Shown here in pieces: positions 56,673-64,000 of a stretch of 64,000 bases of DNA (its first letter is position 1; each line of letters begins with the position of its first letter). Under the pieces are notes generated by a model. The model was given only the letters and a program-made list of their open reading frames with translations. It was not told the origin of the DNA and did no database searches. The DNA is taken from the NCBI GenBank assembly GCA_003278225.1, contig QCGC01000001.1, positions 124,001-188,000 on the forward strand, read 5' to 3'. Made by a program: the position numbers and the translations under genes. The stretch is from Prochlorococcus sp. AG-363-P01. Its GTDB lineage: Bacteria > Cyanobacteriota > Cyanobacteriia > PCC-6307 > Cyanobiaceae.

Positions 56673-57561
56673 AGTCTGGAGATAATGTTGGATTTAATAG
56701 ATAATCATTTTGATAACTATCAGAAAATCCATCTATTAAGTCATAATTAGGAGACCAATTTAATTCAGATTCAGCACGAGTAATATCTGTAAGAAAATGC
56801 CCAATTCTTAATGGGAATGCCTTACGGGCTTTTAAATCAAGGGTATTATGGTCAAATGAAACAGTTTCTACTTGGTCGAGTTTCATTTGACAAGCGGTAG
56901 CGGCTATATCTACCAATCCCTTAAAAGTAATACCCTTTTTCCCTGAGCAATTATATATTCGATTTTTTGCGCCGTTTACCTCAATACTCTTAGAGATAGC
57001 TTCAGCTAAATCACTAACATGGCCTAATTGTGTTATCCATTCACCATTTCCTGGGATTGGCAAGGGGCGACTATTCGTTATTCGGTCAAAAAACCACCTT
57101 TCTATTGGATTATAATTACCTGGACCATAAATATATGTTGGACGAAAACTTGTAAAAGGAATGCGTTCCTTAATAAGCCAGCCTTCAGTGTCTACTTTTC
57201 CAGAATGCCGACTATTTGGATCTGTTTCATATTCCTCATCAATAGGCCAGCAATTAGTGCTTTTATATACACCTGCAGAACTTACATATATGAATCTATG
57301 TCTAGGCAGACCAGTAAAAAATAATACTTTTTGTGTGTCTTGAAGTGTTCTTCCAGAAATATCAACGATTACATCAAAATTTCTTCCTTCGAGAGCTCTG
57401 AGATCATTATCAATGTTGCGATCACCCTTTATATGATGAACGTTATTAGGAACAGGTCTTTTACCACGAGTAAACAGCGTGATCTCATAGCCCTTACTAG
57501 ACAAATTAGTCACTAAGGCCTTACCAACAAAACGTGTTCCACCCAGCAAAAGCGTCTTCAC
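56641..57561 (-). CDS. NAD-dependent epimerase/CSP41-like protein
   Basis: The protein has the Rossmann start KTLLLGGTRFVGKALV, YVSSAGVYKST with the catalytic Ser-Tyr region and FRPTYIYGPGNYNP, matching NAD-dependent epimerase/dehydratases and the CSP41 group (plastid RNA-binding relatives). GTG at 57561 gives the usual N-terminus; the frame extends to ATG 57591. It is convergent with the phosphatidyltransferase and divergent from hisA. Confidence 0.85.
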   Translation of the reverse strand: MKTLLLGGTRFVGKALVTNLSSKGYEITLFTRGKRPVPNNVHHIKGDRNIDNDLRALEGRNFDVIVDISGRTLQDTQKVLFFTGLPRHRFIYVSSAGVYKSTNCWPIDEEYETDPNSRHSGKVDTEGWLIKERIPFTSFRPTYIYGPGNYNPIERWFFDRITNSRPLPIPGNGEWITQLGHVSDLAEAISKSIEVNGAKNRIYNCSGKKGITFKGLVDIAATACQMKLDQVETVSFDHNTLDLKARKAFPLRIGHFLTDITRAESELNWSPNYDLIDGFSDSYQNDYLLNPTLSPDFSLDQTLIGS

Positions 57562-57658
57562 AACAAAAAATCCAGTGGCCCTTCCATTCAAGCGCTTGGG
57601 TTATTAGTACGAAAACCTTATTTACATTCAATCTGTCTAATACTGACAAAGAACTCAC

Positions 57659-58426
57659 ATGGAAATCATCCCAGCGATTGATCTACTTGAAGGAAACTGT
57701 GTTCGACTGAATCAAGGTAAATACAATCAAGTTACAAAGTTCAGCAATAATCCAGTAGAGCAAGCATTAAGTTGGCAGAACCAAGGCGCAAAAAGATTAC
57801 ATCTTGTCGACCTTGACGGTGCAAAGACAGGCATGCCTATCAATGATGCTTGTATTAGAGAAATAACTGCTGCTCTAGATATCCCTATTCAGTTAGGAGG
57901 TGGTATCCGCTCAATCGAAAGGGCAGAAGACTTATTGAATTATGGGCTTGACCGAGTAATTCTCGGAACTGCCGCTCTTGAGAATCCTACATTGGTTAAC
58001 ACACTGGCCAAGGATCATCCAGAAAGAATCATTGTTGGAATCGATGCAAAAAATGGAAAGGTTGCTACTAGAGGTTGGATTAATCAAAGCAATATTCAAG
58101 CAACTGATTTAGCAAAGAGTTTTATAGGGTCAGGAATATCTGCGATTATCAGCACAGATATTACAAAAGACGGAACACTTAAAGGGCCAAACCTATCTGC
58201 CCTAAAAGACATGGCCCAAGTAAGTAGTGTTCCTGTTATTGCATCAGGAGGTATTAGTTCTATATCAGACTTAATTTCGATCCTAGCTTTAGAACATGAA
58301 GGAATTAGTGGCGTAATAGTAGGCAGAGCTCTTTATGACGGAACTGTTGACCTGAGTGAGGCCATAAAAGCAATAGAGAATGGACATATTCAAGATTATC
58401 CATCAAATAAAAGTTTTTATGCTTAG
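57659..58426 (+). CDS. hisA: Phosphoribosylformimino-5-aminoimidazole carboxamide ribotide isomerase
   Basis: HisA is the fourth enzyme of histidine synthesis, a TIM barrel. The 255-residue protein starts MEIIPAIDLLEGNCVRL and has HLVDLDGAKTG, GGGIRS, DRVILGTAAL, STDITKDGTL and SGGISSISDL, all typical with both catalytic Asp. Start is fixed by the family N-terminus. The gene is transcribed alone. Confidence 0.97.
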   Translation: MEIIPAIDLLEGNCVRLNQGKYNQVTKFSNNPVEQALSWQNQGAKRLHLVDLDGAKTGMPINDACIREITAALDIPIQLGGGIRSIERAEDLLNYGLDRVILGTAALENPTLVNTLAKDHPERIIVGIDAKNGKVATRGWINQSNIQATDLAKSFIGSGISAIISTDITKDGTLKGPNLSALKDMAQVSSVPVIASGGISSISDLISILALEHEGISGVIVGRALYDGTVDLSEAIKAIENGHIQDYPSNKSFYA

Positions 58427-58531
58427 TACCTAGCCTTGTTGGTTTATAACCCATTAGATTAATTCCTTTACAGACTCATCAGGATTAGGACTGGAGAAAT
58501 TCAGTAATGCTGGTTATCTTATTAATACAAG

Positions 58532-60211
58532 ATGAATATGGAGACTAATTTGGCCGAGGGAGAATCAAATCAGATCCTCTTACTAGCTCCAAATTTATTA
58601 GGAGAATCTTTAGCTCTGCAGTTAGAGAATGCAGAGCCTGACTTAAAAGTTCTGTTAGAGGAAAATGCACTCACAAGGAGTCCTTCATTAGTGATATGGA
58701 TCTTAGAGAGTGTTGAAGTCCCAAGTGCTATAGAACTTGAACTGAGAAATCTACAAGAATATTGGGGAAAAGTACCACTTCTACTGATTTTGCCAGCAAA
58801 GCTAACGCTAAAAACAAATCAATTCTTCCAATTTGACTGCCCTGGCCTGCTTCAAGATCCCGACTTTGAAACTTTAAGGGAGTCGATCGAAACTATCATC
58901 TCAGGTGGACGAGTTGTAAGACTAAAAGATCAATCAAAAGATCCATTGCTTAATAAGCCATCCCCTATAGGACTTGGTCAATGGTTTTTGTTAAGTGGCG
59001 TCCAACAAATTGATGAAGAGATTAAGAATATAGAGTTCCTTCTAAATAGAACATCTAACAATTCTTTTAAAGAGATTATTTTATATGGACGTAGAAAAGA
59101 ACTTAAAGCCGCAAAAGCTCTTCTCTATTGGCTCTGGGGTCCTCTTAAAATATCTATTCACACATTACAATATAAAGGAGATTCCTTTGACAAGCCAAAC
59201 CAGAAAATAGGCTCATTTGATTTTCCCCAGCAGAAAGATTTTGGAACTACTATTAGTCTTAGAAAAAGAGACTCTATAGCAGTGTGGGAAGCAATTCGTG
59301 ATCATATAGAAACAACAGTCCAAGAAGGGTTAACTAATTCAACTGATTCTCTTCTTGCAATTGAAGGCTTAAATCCTACAAAGCAAAAAGCGTTACTCAA
59401 CGCATTAATAAAACAATTTGATCAGATTATTATAACCCTGCGCTCATTAAAAAATGATCATAAGACGTACAAAAAAGACTGGCTCGAACTTCAACCTGAA
59501 TTACGTCAAAAGGCACTGCAATCCTTAGCGGGTAGTTACGTAAGGCTTCCTTTTAATGGTGAATTAAAGCTAATTGGTGAACAGTTATTAGCTATGTCCG
59601 ATTTGCTTGATGATGATGATGAGCTTCCCGATGCAGAAAAGATGCTGGATCCTCTAATTTTAAACAAGCCAATAATAGTTGATGGTCAGCTATTACCAGC
59701 AGATGATCCACGTGCATTTATTCAACTAGAAATGTTTATCAGTAATTGGTTGATTAGAATATCCGAAATAATTAGTGCAGAAGTGATTTCAGCCTGTGGA
59801 GAATGGCCAGAACTTCGTGGCTACCTTTTAAATCCAGAATTAATTTCTACTAGAGAGCTTGAACGTCTACGTAATCAGTTAAACAGTCAGAATCGATGGC
59901 AAAACTTAATTAAAAGGCCTATTCAACTTTACGAGAGTAAACGTCTATTTTATAATTTAAATAATGGTAGAATTGAGCAAGTTCTTGTTACTGAACCTCG
60001 AGATAAGGAGCTTAGAGACCTGGACTGGTGGCAACAACAAGTAGCACTTTTGGTAGAAGCAAGAGATGCCATAGCACCCCAAATTCAAACCTTAGTCAAA
60101 AAATTTGGTGATTTAATGGTGGTTTTGCTTACACAAGTCATCGGTCGGGCAATAGGACTTGTAGGAAGAGGAATTGCTCAAGGAATGGGAAGAAATCTTC
60201 GCAGAAGCTAA
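58532..60211 (+). CDS. Ycf55-like protein (DUF3685)
   Basis: The 559-residue protein has an N-terminal receiver-like domain (QILLLAPNLLGESLALQLEN ... IWILESVEVP) and a long C-terminal DUF3685 domain with ELRGYLLNPELIS, LERLRNQLNSQNRWQNLIKR and a final IGLVGRGIAQGMG. The family, also called Ycf55, is conserved in cyanobacteria and red plastids, with unknown function. Phosphorylation residues of true receivers are not evident. Confidence 0.78.
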   Translation: MNMETNLAEGESNQILLLAPNLLGESLALQLENAEPDLKVLLEENALTRSPSLVIWILESVEVPSAIELELRNLQEYWGKVPLLLILPAKLTLKTNQFFQFDCPGLLQDPDFETLRESIETIISGGRVVRLKDQSKDPLLNKPSPIGLGQWFLLSGVQQIDEEIKNIEFLLNRTSNNSFKEIILYGRRKELKAAKALLYWLWGPLKISIHTLQYKGDSFDKPNQKIGSFDFPQQKDFGTTISLRKRDSIAVWEAIRDHIETTVQEGLTNSTDSLLAIEGLNPTKQKALLNALIKQFDQIIITLRSLKNDHKTYKKDWLELQPELRQKALQSLAGSYVRLPFNGELKLIGEQLLAMSDLLDDDDELPDAEKMLDPLILNKPIIVDGQLLPADDPRAFIQLEMFISNWLIRISEIISAEVISACGEWPELRGYLLNPELISTRELERLRNQLNSQNRWQNLIKRPIQLYESKRLFYNLNNGRIEQVLVTEPRDKELRDLDWWQQQVALLVEARDAIAPQIQTLVKKFGDLMVVLLTQVIGRAIGLVGRGIAQGMGRNLRRS

Positions 60212-60267
60212 AAAAAGCTTATTGTTATACAACACGACAAAATGACTAAGAGTTGCACAAGTTCCTA

Positions 60268-60837
60268 ATGGCTCATCTGCTCAAAGCAATCTTGAGTCTT
60301 TTTATAACCTTGACTTTTGCGATACCAAATGCGTATGCAGCAAGAGACACAGACAGCTATGACGGAAATATTTTCCCTATTTACGCTGGGAATGGGTCGC
60401 TAGTTCCACCTCCAACAAGTCTTTCTGAGTCACTTGATAATAAGCGAACAAGTGTAATCATTTACTACTTAGATGACAGCTCGACCAGCAAGGCCTTCGC
60501 ACCAGTAGTTTCAGGATTGAAACTTCTATGGACTTCCTCTATAGATTTATTACCAATTACAACCGATGAAATTCAAGGAACTGAAAACACTGATCCCAGA
60601 CAAGAGGCCTATTACTGGCATGGCAATGTCCCACAAGTCGTGGTCATAAATGGAGAAGGAACGGTAGTACTTGATCAAGAAGGACAAGTCTCTATCGACA
60701 GCATTAATGAAGCTATCAGTACTGCAACAGGACTCCCAGAGCCATCCTTTTCAATAACTATCAAAAGCTTTAACGAATACAACAGTGAGCCTGCCAAAGA
60801 TGGATACACTGATAGGCGTCAATCGATAAACAAATAA
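60268..60837 (+). CDS. Lumenal thioredoxin-like protein, possible photosystem I accumulation factor
   Basis: The protein has a signal peptide (LLKAILSLFITLTFAIPNAYA, cleavage before ARDTDS) and a thioredoxin-like domain (TSVIIYYLDDSSTSKAFAPV, VPQVVVINGEGTVVLDQEG) without CxxC. Such lumenal proteins are annotated as thylakoid photosystem I accumulation factors in cyanobacteria. ATG 60268 starts the signal directly; TTG 60253 is a longer alternative. It precedes the CofE-like gene. Confidence 0.7.
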   Translation: MAHLLKAILSLFITLTFAIPNAYAARDTDSYDGNIFPIYAGNGSLVPPPTSLSESLDNKRTSVIIYYLDDSSTSKAFAPVVSGLKLLWTSSIDLLPITTDEIQGTENTDPRQEAYYWHGNVPQVVVINGEGTVVLDQEGQVSIDSINEAISTATGLPEPSFSITIKSFNEYNSEPAKDGYTDRRQSINK

Positions 60838-60922
60838 AGCGTTATTAATTAATTGACTTTAAACGTGCTCTTTTAGATTTACCTATTACCTTCAAAACAT
60901 CCTTCAAAGCACACCGGCTATC

Positions 60923-62092
60923 ATGATGTCCGGACAACTTATTTACCTTATAACTCCCGCGATCTTTTTTGCATGGCTTGAGTTAAGCCATCGGCTCAGA
61001 CCGCATTCTCCTCTCCAGTTAAAGACATTCGACTGGAGCATCAACAAAGAGGGTAGAAGTCTAAAAGCAGTTGGTTATCTAGAAATTAGGAATCCCCATC
61101 CAAGGATGGAAGTCATGGTCCCAGAGTTTGAAATCAAGCCCAAGGTTATTGGCAAAGAAAAAGTTAATCAAATACAAATCAAAACAATAATTAGACCTAG
61201 ATACCCAGAAGAAAGTCAAAGAAAAGATGGCTACTGGCAAGCTCATATAATCAAAAGCAACCAAAGTACTCGAGTTTATATATCATTAGAGTTATTAGAT
61301 GATGAATTACTTAATCCAACTGAATTAGTAGAAAACATCTGGTTGGACATACATTGGGTTAATTACGGTCCCTTTGGAAGAATAAAACTGCAACAAGGTT
61401 TTATTCTTCCTATAAAGTTTCCGATTACACTAGTATCAGAAAATGCTTACTTTAAACAGTATAAGAACTTCCAATTACTCCCAATAAGCACCCATTTATT
61501 AGGAACTCTTGACGACATTAATGAAGTGGTTAATAAATATGTGTCAAAATTGATTCGCAAAGGAGATATCCTCACAATAGGAGAGACACCTGTTGCAGTA
61601 ATGCAAGGTCGATATATTCATCCATCTAATATAAAACCAAGCTTCGTAGCAAGATTACTTTGCCCTGCTTTTCACCCAACAAGTAGCCTTGCTACAGCAT
61701 GTGGCCTCCAATCACTTATTAATCTAGTAGGGCCTTCAAGAGTAATCATCTCATTTCTTATAGGATTTATAGGAAAACTATTAGGCATTAGAGGCCTCTT
61801 TTATAGACTTGCTGGATCACAAGCCAGGCTTATTGATGACATAACTGGAACCACTCCACCTTATGATCAATGTATAGTTTTAGGCCCTGCCTTCCCAAAC
61901 AAGGTTTGTGAAAAGCTTTCAAAAGAACTTGGTATTGACGTGGCAATAGTCGATGTAAATGATCTAGGCAGAGTTAAAGTTCTTGCGTCAAGTAATGATT
62001 GCAATAGGCCTTTATTAGCTAAAGCCTTAAAGACAAACCCAGCAGGAAATGCAAATGAACAAACTCCACTTGTACTTGTAAGACCTTGCTAA
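60923..62092 (+). CDS. F420-0:gamma-glutamyl ligase-like (CofE-like) protein
   Basis: The 389-residue protein has an N-terminal membrane helix, a beta-rich domain unique to cyanobacteria (~40-170) and a C-terminal CofE-like domain (GDILTIGETPVAVMQGRYIH, CGLQSLINLVGPSRV, YDQCIVLGPAFPNKVCEKL). CofE adds glutamates to coenzyme F420, but cyanobacteria lacking F420 keep this homologue, so its reaction is unknown. It is followed by a GNAT-like gene and ruvX. Confidence 0.75.
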   Translation: MMSGQLIYLITPAIFFAWLELSHRLRPHSPLQLKTFDWSINKEGRSLKAVGYLEIRNPHPRMEVMVPEFEIKPKVIGKEKVNQIQIKTIIRPRYPEESQRKDGYWQAHIIKSNQSTRVYISLELLDDELLNPTELVENIWLDIHWVNYGPFGRIKLQQGFILPIKFPITLVSENAYFKQYKNFQLLPISTHLLGTLDDINEVVNKYVSKLIRKGDILTIGETPVAVMQGRYIHPSNIKPSFVARLLCPAFHPTSSLATACGLQSLINLVGPSRVIISFLIGFIGKLLGIRGLFYRLAGSQARLIDDITGTTPPYDQCIVLGPAFPNKVCEKLSKELGIDVAIVDVNDLGRVKVLASSNDCNRPLLAKALKTNPAGNANEQTPLVLVRPC

Positions 62093-62116
62093 TACAAACA
62101 CTACAGAATAATTGAA

Positions 62117-63196
62117 ATGAATAAGTCAATCAAAATTTCTGACATGAATAAAAAAGAAAACACTAATAGCTCGCTTCGCGTGGAAATACTTAAAGCAAGT
62201 CACTTTTCCATGCTTTCTTCTATTAATCCTTCTGAGAAACTCAATTGGCTTCAATTAATGCTCATAAATTGCTGGGTTGCTCAAGCAGAGCGTAAATTTC
62301 CTGGCTGGCTCCCAGCAAAAAGACCTTTTTGTTTGTTAGCTCTTGAAACTAACAAACCCATAGCACTTATAGTTCTTAGGCCATGTAATCTCCGTGGTAC
62401 CTGCTGGTCAGTAAGCTTTCCAGAATTATTATCTGATCCTAAAGAATATTCAATCAAGACAATCAGGCTTAATCTCCTACGACATTCATTAGATCACGAG
62501 AACAATAGAGCAAGAAGTTGGATCATTAGGTGCCCAGCTAATGATCAAAATCAACTGGAGACATCACGAGAACTTGGATTTCAACCTTTAAAAATCCTCA
62601 ATCAATGGCTACCTCCAAAAAATTCTATTAATTCAAAAATATTAACATCCAAAATTAATAACAATAATTACGAATGGCAAGATATTAATAATACCAATGC
62701 TCAATATCTATGGCGTTTAGAACAAGCTGGAGAGTCAAGTCATCTTCGACAAATTCTCGATCGTCAATCCAAAGATCTTATTCAGCCTAAGCAACCGTTT
62801 AATGGGGTTTTAATTTATAAAGATAGCAAGCCTCACAAAGCAATTGCTGGACTAGTTGCACGTGATTTTTATGAAAATCAATTAATAATTGAATTAGTTA
62901 GAGATATTGCATGGGATGAAAGAATTACAAAAATGCTGCCTAAAGTTTTACGACAATTAAATAATCACAATAAAGAAATTATTCTCGAGACAAATCATGA
63001 TGACGAGATTTTAACCAACCTTCTAAATGAATCTGGTTGGTCTCTTAAGTCAGAAGTTATTCTTCTAGGTCGTAGTTTATGGCGACGCCAAGAAAATAAA
63101 AAACTAATTAAGGGAGCAAGGCAGCTTGATTCAATGCTAGGACGCTTAAATCCGCAAAATCCGCCCCTTCCAACTCCAAGCCTGGGCAGGAGATAA
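62117..63196 (+). CDS. GNAT-like protein of unknown function
   Basis: The 359-residue protein has features of acetyltransferase folds (LETNKPIALIVLRPCN, NGVLIYKDSKPHKAIAGLV) but no classical R/Q-x-x-G-x-G/A acetyl-CoA loop that I can point to. Such genes sit beside ruvX in many cyanobacteria. The stop overlaps the spacing to ruvX with only 4 bases, so the two are likely co-transcribed. Confidence 0.6.
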   Translation: MNKSIKISDMNKKENTNSSLRVEILKASHFSMLSSINPSEKLNWLQLMLINCWVAQAERKFPGWLPAKRPFCLLALETNKPIALIVLRPCNLRGTCWSVSFPELLSDPKEYSIKTIRLNLLRHSLDHENNRARSWIIRCPANDQNQLETSRELGFQPLKILNQWLPPKNSINSKILTSKINNNNYEWQDINNTNAQYLWRLEQAGESSHLRQILDRQSKDLIQPKQPFNGVLIYKDSKPHKAIAGLVARDFYENQLIIELVRDIAWDERITKMLPKVLRQLNNHNKEIILETNHDDEILTNLLNESGWSLKSEVILLGRSLWRRQENKKLIKGARQLDSMLGRLNPQNPPLPTPSLGRR

Positions 63197-63200
63197 TGCA

Positions 63201-63635
63201 ATGCCAAAACCTAAACCACAATCAATTCTATGTATTGACGTTGGAAAAAAAAGAATTGGGCTCGCAGGTTGCGACCCGCTAGGAATAACCATTTCAAGGC
63301 TTCCAGCAATTCATCGCAAAAGCTTCGAAGAAGACCTAATAAGATTCAAAAGTCATTGTCAAACAAGGGAAGTGAAGGGTCTAGTAGTAGGTCTCCCACT
63401 AAACAAAGAAGGATTTCCAACAAAGCAGGCAAAGTATTGCGAGAGATACGGAAAAAAAATAGCAAGAACGCTTAACTTGCCAATAGCTTGGGTAAATGAA
63501 CACAGTAGTAGTTGGGTTGCTGGAGAGATAAATGGCCTACATAACGATCGAACAGGACAACTAGATAGTGCCGCGGCAGCATTGCTACTCGAGCAATGGC
63601 TAAGAGAAGGGCCAGAACTTAAACCAGTCCAATAA
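63201..63635 (+). CDS. ruvX: Holliday junction resolvase-like protein RuvX/YqgF
   Basis: The 144-residue RNase H-like protein starts ILCIDVGKKRIGLAGCDPLG with the catalytic Asp, and has GLVVGLPLNKEGFPTKQA and a final LDSAAAALLLEQWL acidic site. YqgF acts in pre-16S rRNA processing and may resolve junctions. ATG at 63201 lies 4 bases after the preceding stop. It is followed by the DUF3727 gene. Confidence 0.93.
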   Translation: MPKPKPQSILCIDVGKKRIGLAGCDPLGITISRLPAIHRKSFEEDLIRFKSHCQTREVKGLVVGLPLNKEGFPTKQAKYCERYGKKIARTLNLPIAWVNEHSSSWVAGEINGLHNDRTGQLDSAAAALLLEQWLREGPELKPVQ

Positions 63636-63699
63636 AATCATATGCAATAAGGCATGTGAACTGAGATGCTAGATCTTGAGCAATAAAAGCTAAAAGGAA

Positions 63700-64000
63700 A
63701 TGTCTCGAGCAGGATCAACCAACAACAACGAAGTACCAACAGTACTAGTAAGGGATAAGAATGGAACTGCATTGCTATGTTTCCTCGAACAACTAATACC
63801 CATTGAGGGCTCGGAATATGCTCTACTCACACCCGTAGATACTCCTGTTTCTTTATTCCGAATTGCTCAAGAAGGGGATCCAGAATTAATTGAAACCATT
63901 TCCAGTAGTGAACCAATCCTAGAAGTAGCTGATGTGGTTCTTCAAGAACATGATTTGACATTAATTCGTTCTGCCGTAACCCTTACAGTTACAGGTGAGC
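63700..64000 (+). CDS. DUF3727 family protein, N-terminal part (runs off window)
   Basis: About 100 residues are present: MSRAGSTNNNEVPTVLVRDK, GTALLCFLEQLIPIEGSEYA and LLTPVDTPVSLFR match DUF3727, a cyanobacterial/plastid family related to DUF1292. AAAAGGA just before the ATG is a good ribosome-binding site. The remainder is outside the window. Function unknown. Confidence 0.8.
   Translation, partial: MSRAGSTNNNEVPTVLVRDKNGTALLCFLEQLIPIEGSEYALLTPVDTPVSLFRIAQEGDPELIETISSSEPILEVADVVLQEHDLTLIRSAVTLTVTGE

Overview
The window reads as chromosome of a low-light-adapted Prochlorococcus, most like the SS120/NATL type. The DNA is AT-rich and intergenic gaps are short. There is a Pcb-type chlorophyll a/b antenna gene and many cyanobacterium-restricted families (DUF565/Ycf20, DUF2996, DUF2949, DUF3038/DUF4335, DUF3318, DUF3386, DUF3685/Ycf55, DUF3727, DUF6447, DUF6737). 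No phycobilisome, phage, transposase or CRISPR genes are visible. The strain assignment is inference; the cyanobacterial origin is solid.

Layout. 1-4.3 kb: 5' end of an FtsH protease gene, rpmF, a Ycf20 gene, a HAD hydrolase, recJ and the tiny photosystem II gene psb30. 4.3-14.2 kb: a YkgJ-type protein, two half-size UPF0016 manganese-exchanger genes, an RNase II-like gene with a degenerate active site, ubiX, tldD-tldE-fmt and a convergent TerC gene. 14.3-24.6 kb: mfd, then a mostly minus-strand run of small membrane or cyanobacterial-specific proteins, a UbiH-type monooxygenase and dapB. 24.7-40.2 kb: housekeeping (chlH, folP, tpiA, an S4 protein, an ABC exporter, an alanine symporter, carB, rsfS, an asparaginase-like protein). 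40.2-40.7 kb: initiator tRNA-Met followed 252 bp later by a 40-bp exact copy of its 3' half.

43-51 kb is the most distinctive segment, an iron-stress island: flavodoxin (iron-free ferredoxin substitute), a peroxiredoxin-like protein, two diverged ferritins, a Pcb/IsiA-type antenna, a cysteine-rich CRP/FNR-family regulator with a cysteine-rich partner, a Lys/Cys-rich microprotein, a ferric-transport ATPase (FbpC/FutC type) and a second CRP-family regulator. Together these could sense iron status, store or import iron, replace ferredoxin and enlarge the antenna when photosystem I is limiting.

51-64 kb returns to ordinary genes (nth, an NAD-binding atypical SDR, GNAT proteins, a DUF296-glutaredoxin fusion, a CDP-alcohol phosphatidyltransferase, hisA, ycf55-like, a lumenal thioredoxin-like protein, a CofE-like protein, ruvX) and ends inside a DUF3727 gene.

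Points for a second look are the tRNA duplication, the iron island and its cysteine-rich regulator, the RNase II-like probable pseudoenzyme, recJ without an ATG/GTG/TTG start ahead of its conserved N-terminus, the DUF296-glutaredoxin fusion and an FtsH whose first membrane helix cannot be found. No wholly new multi-gene system is evident; functions are assigned by motif reading only.
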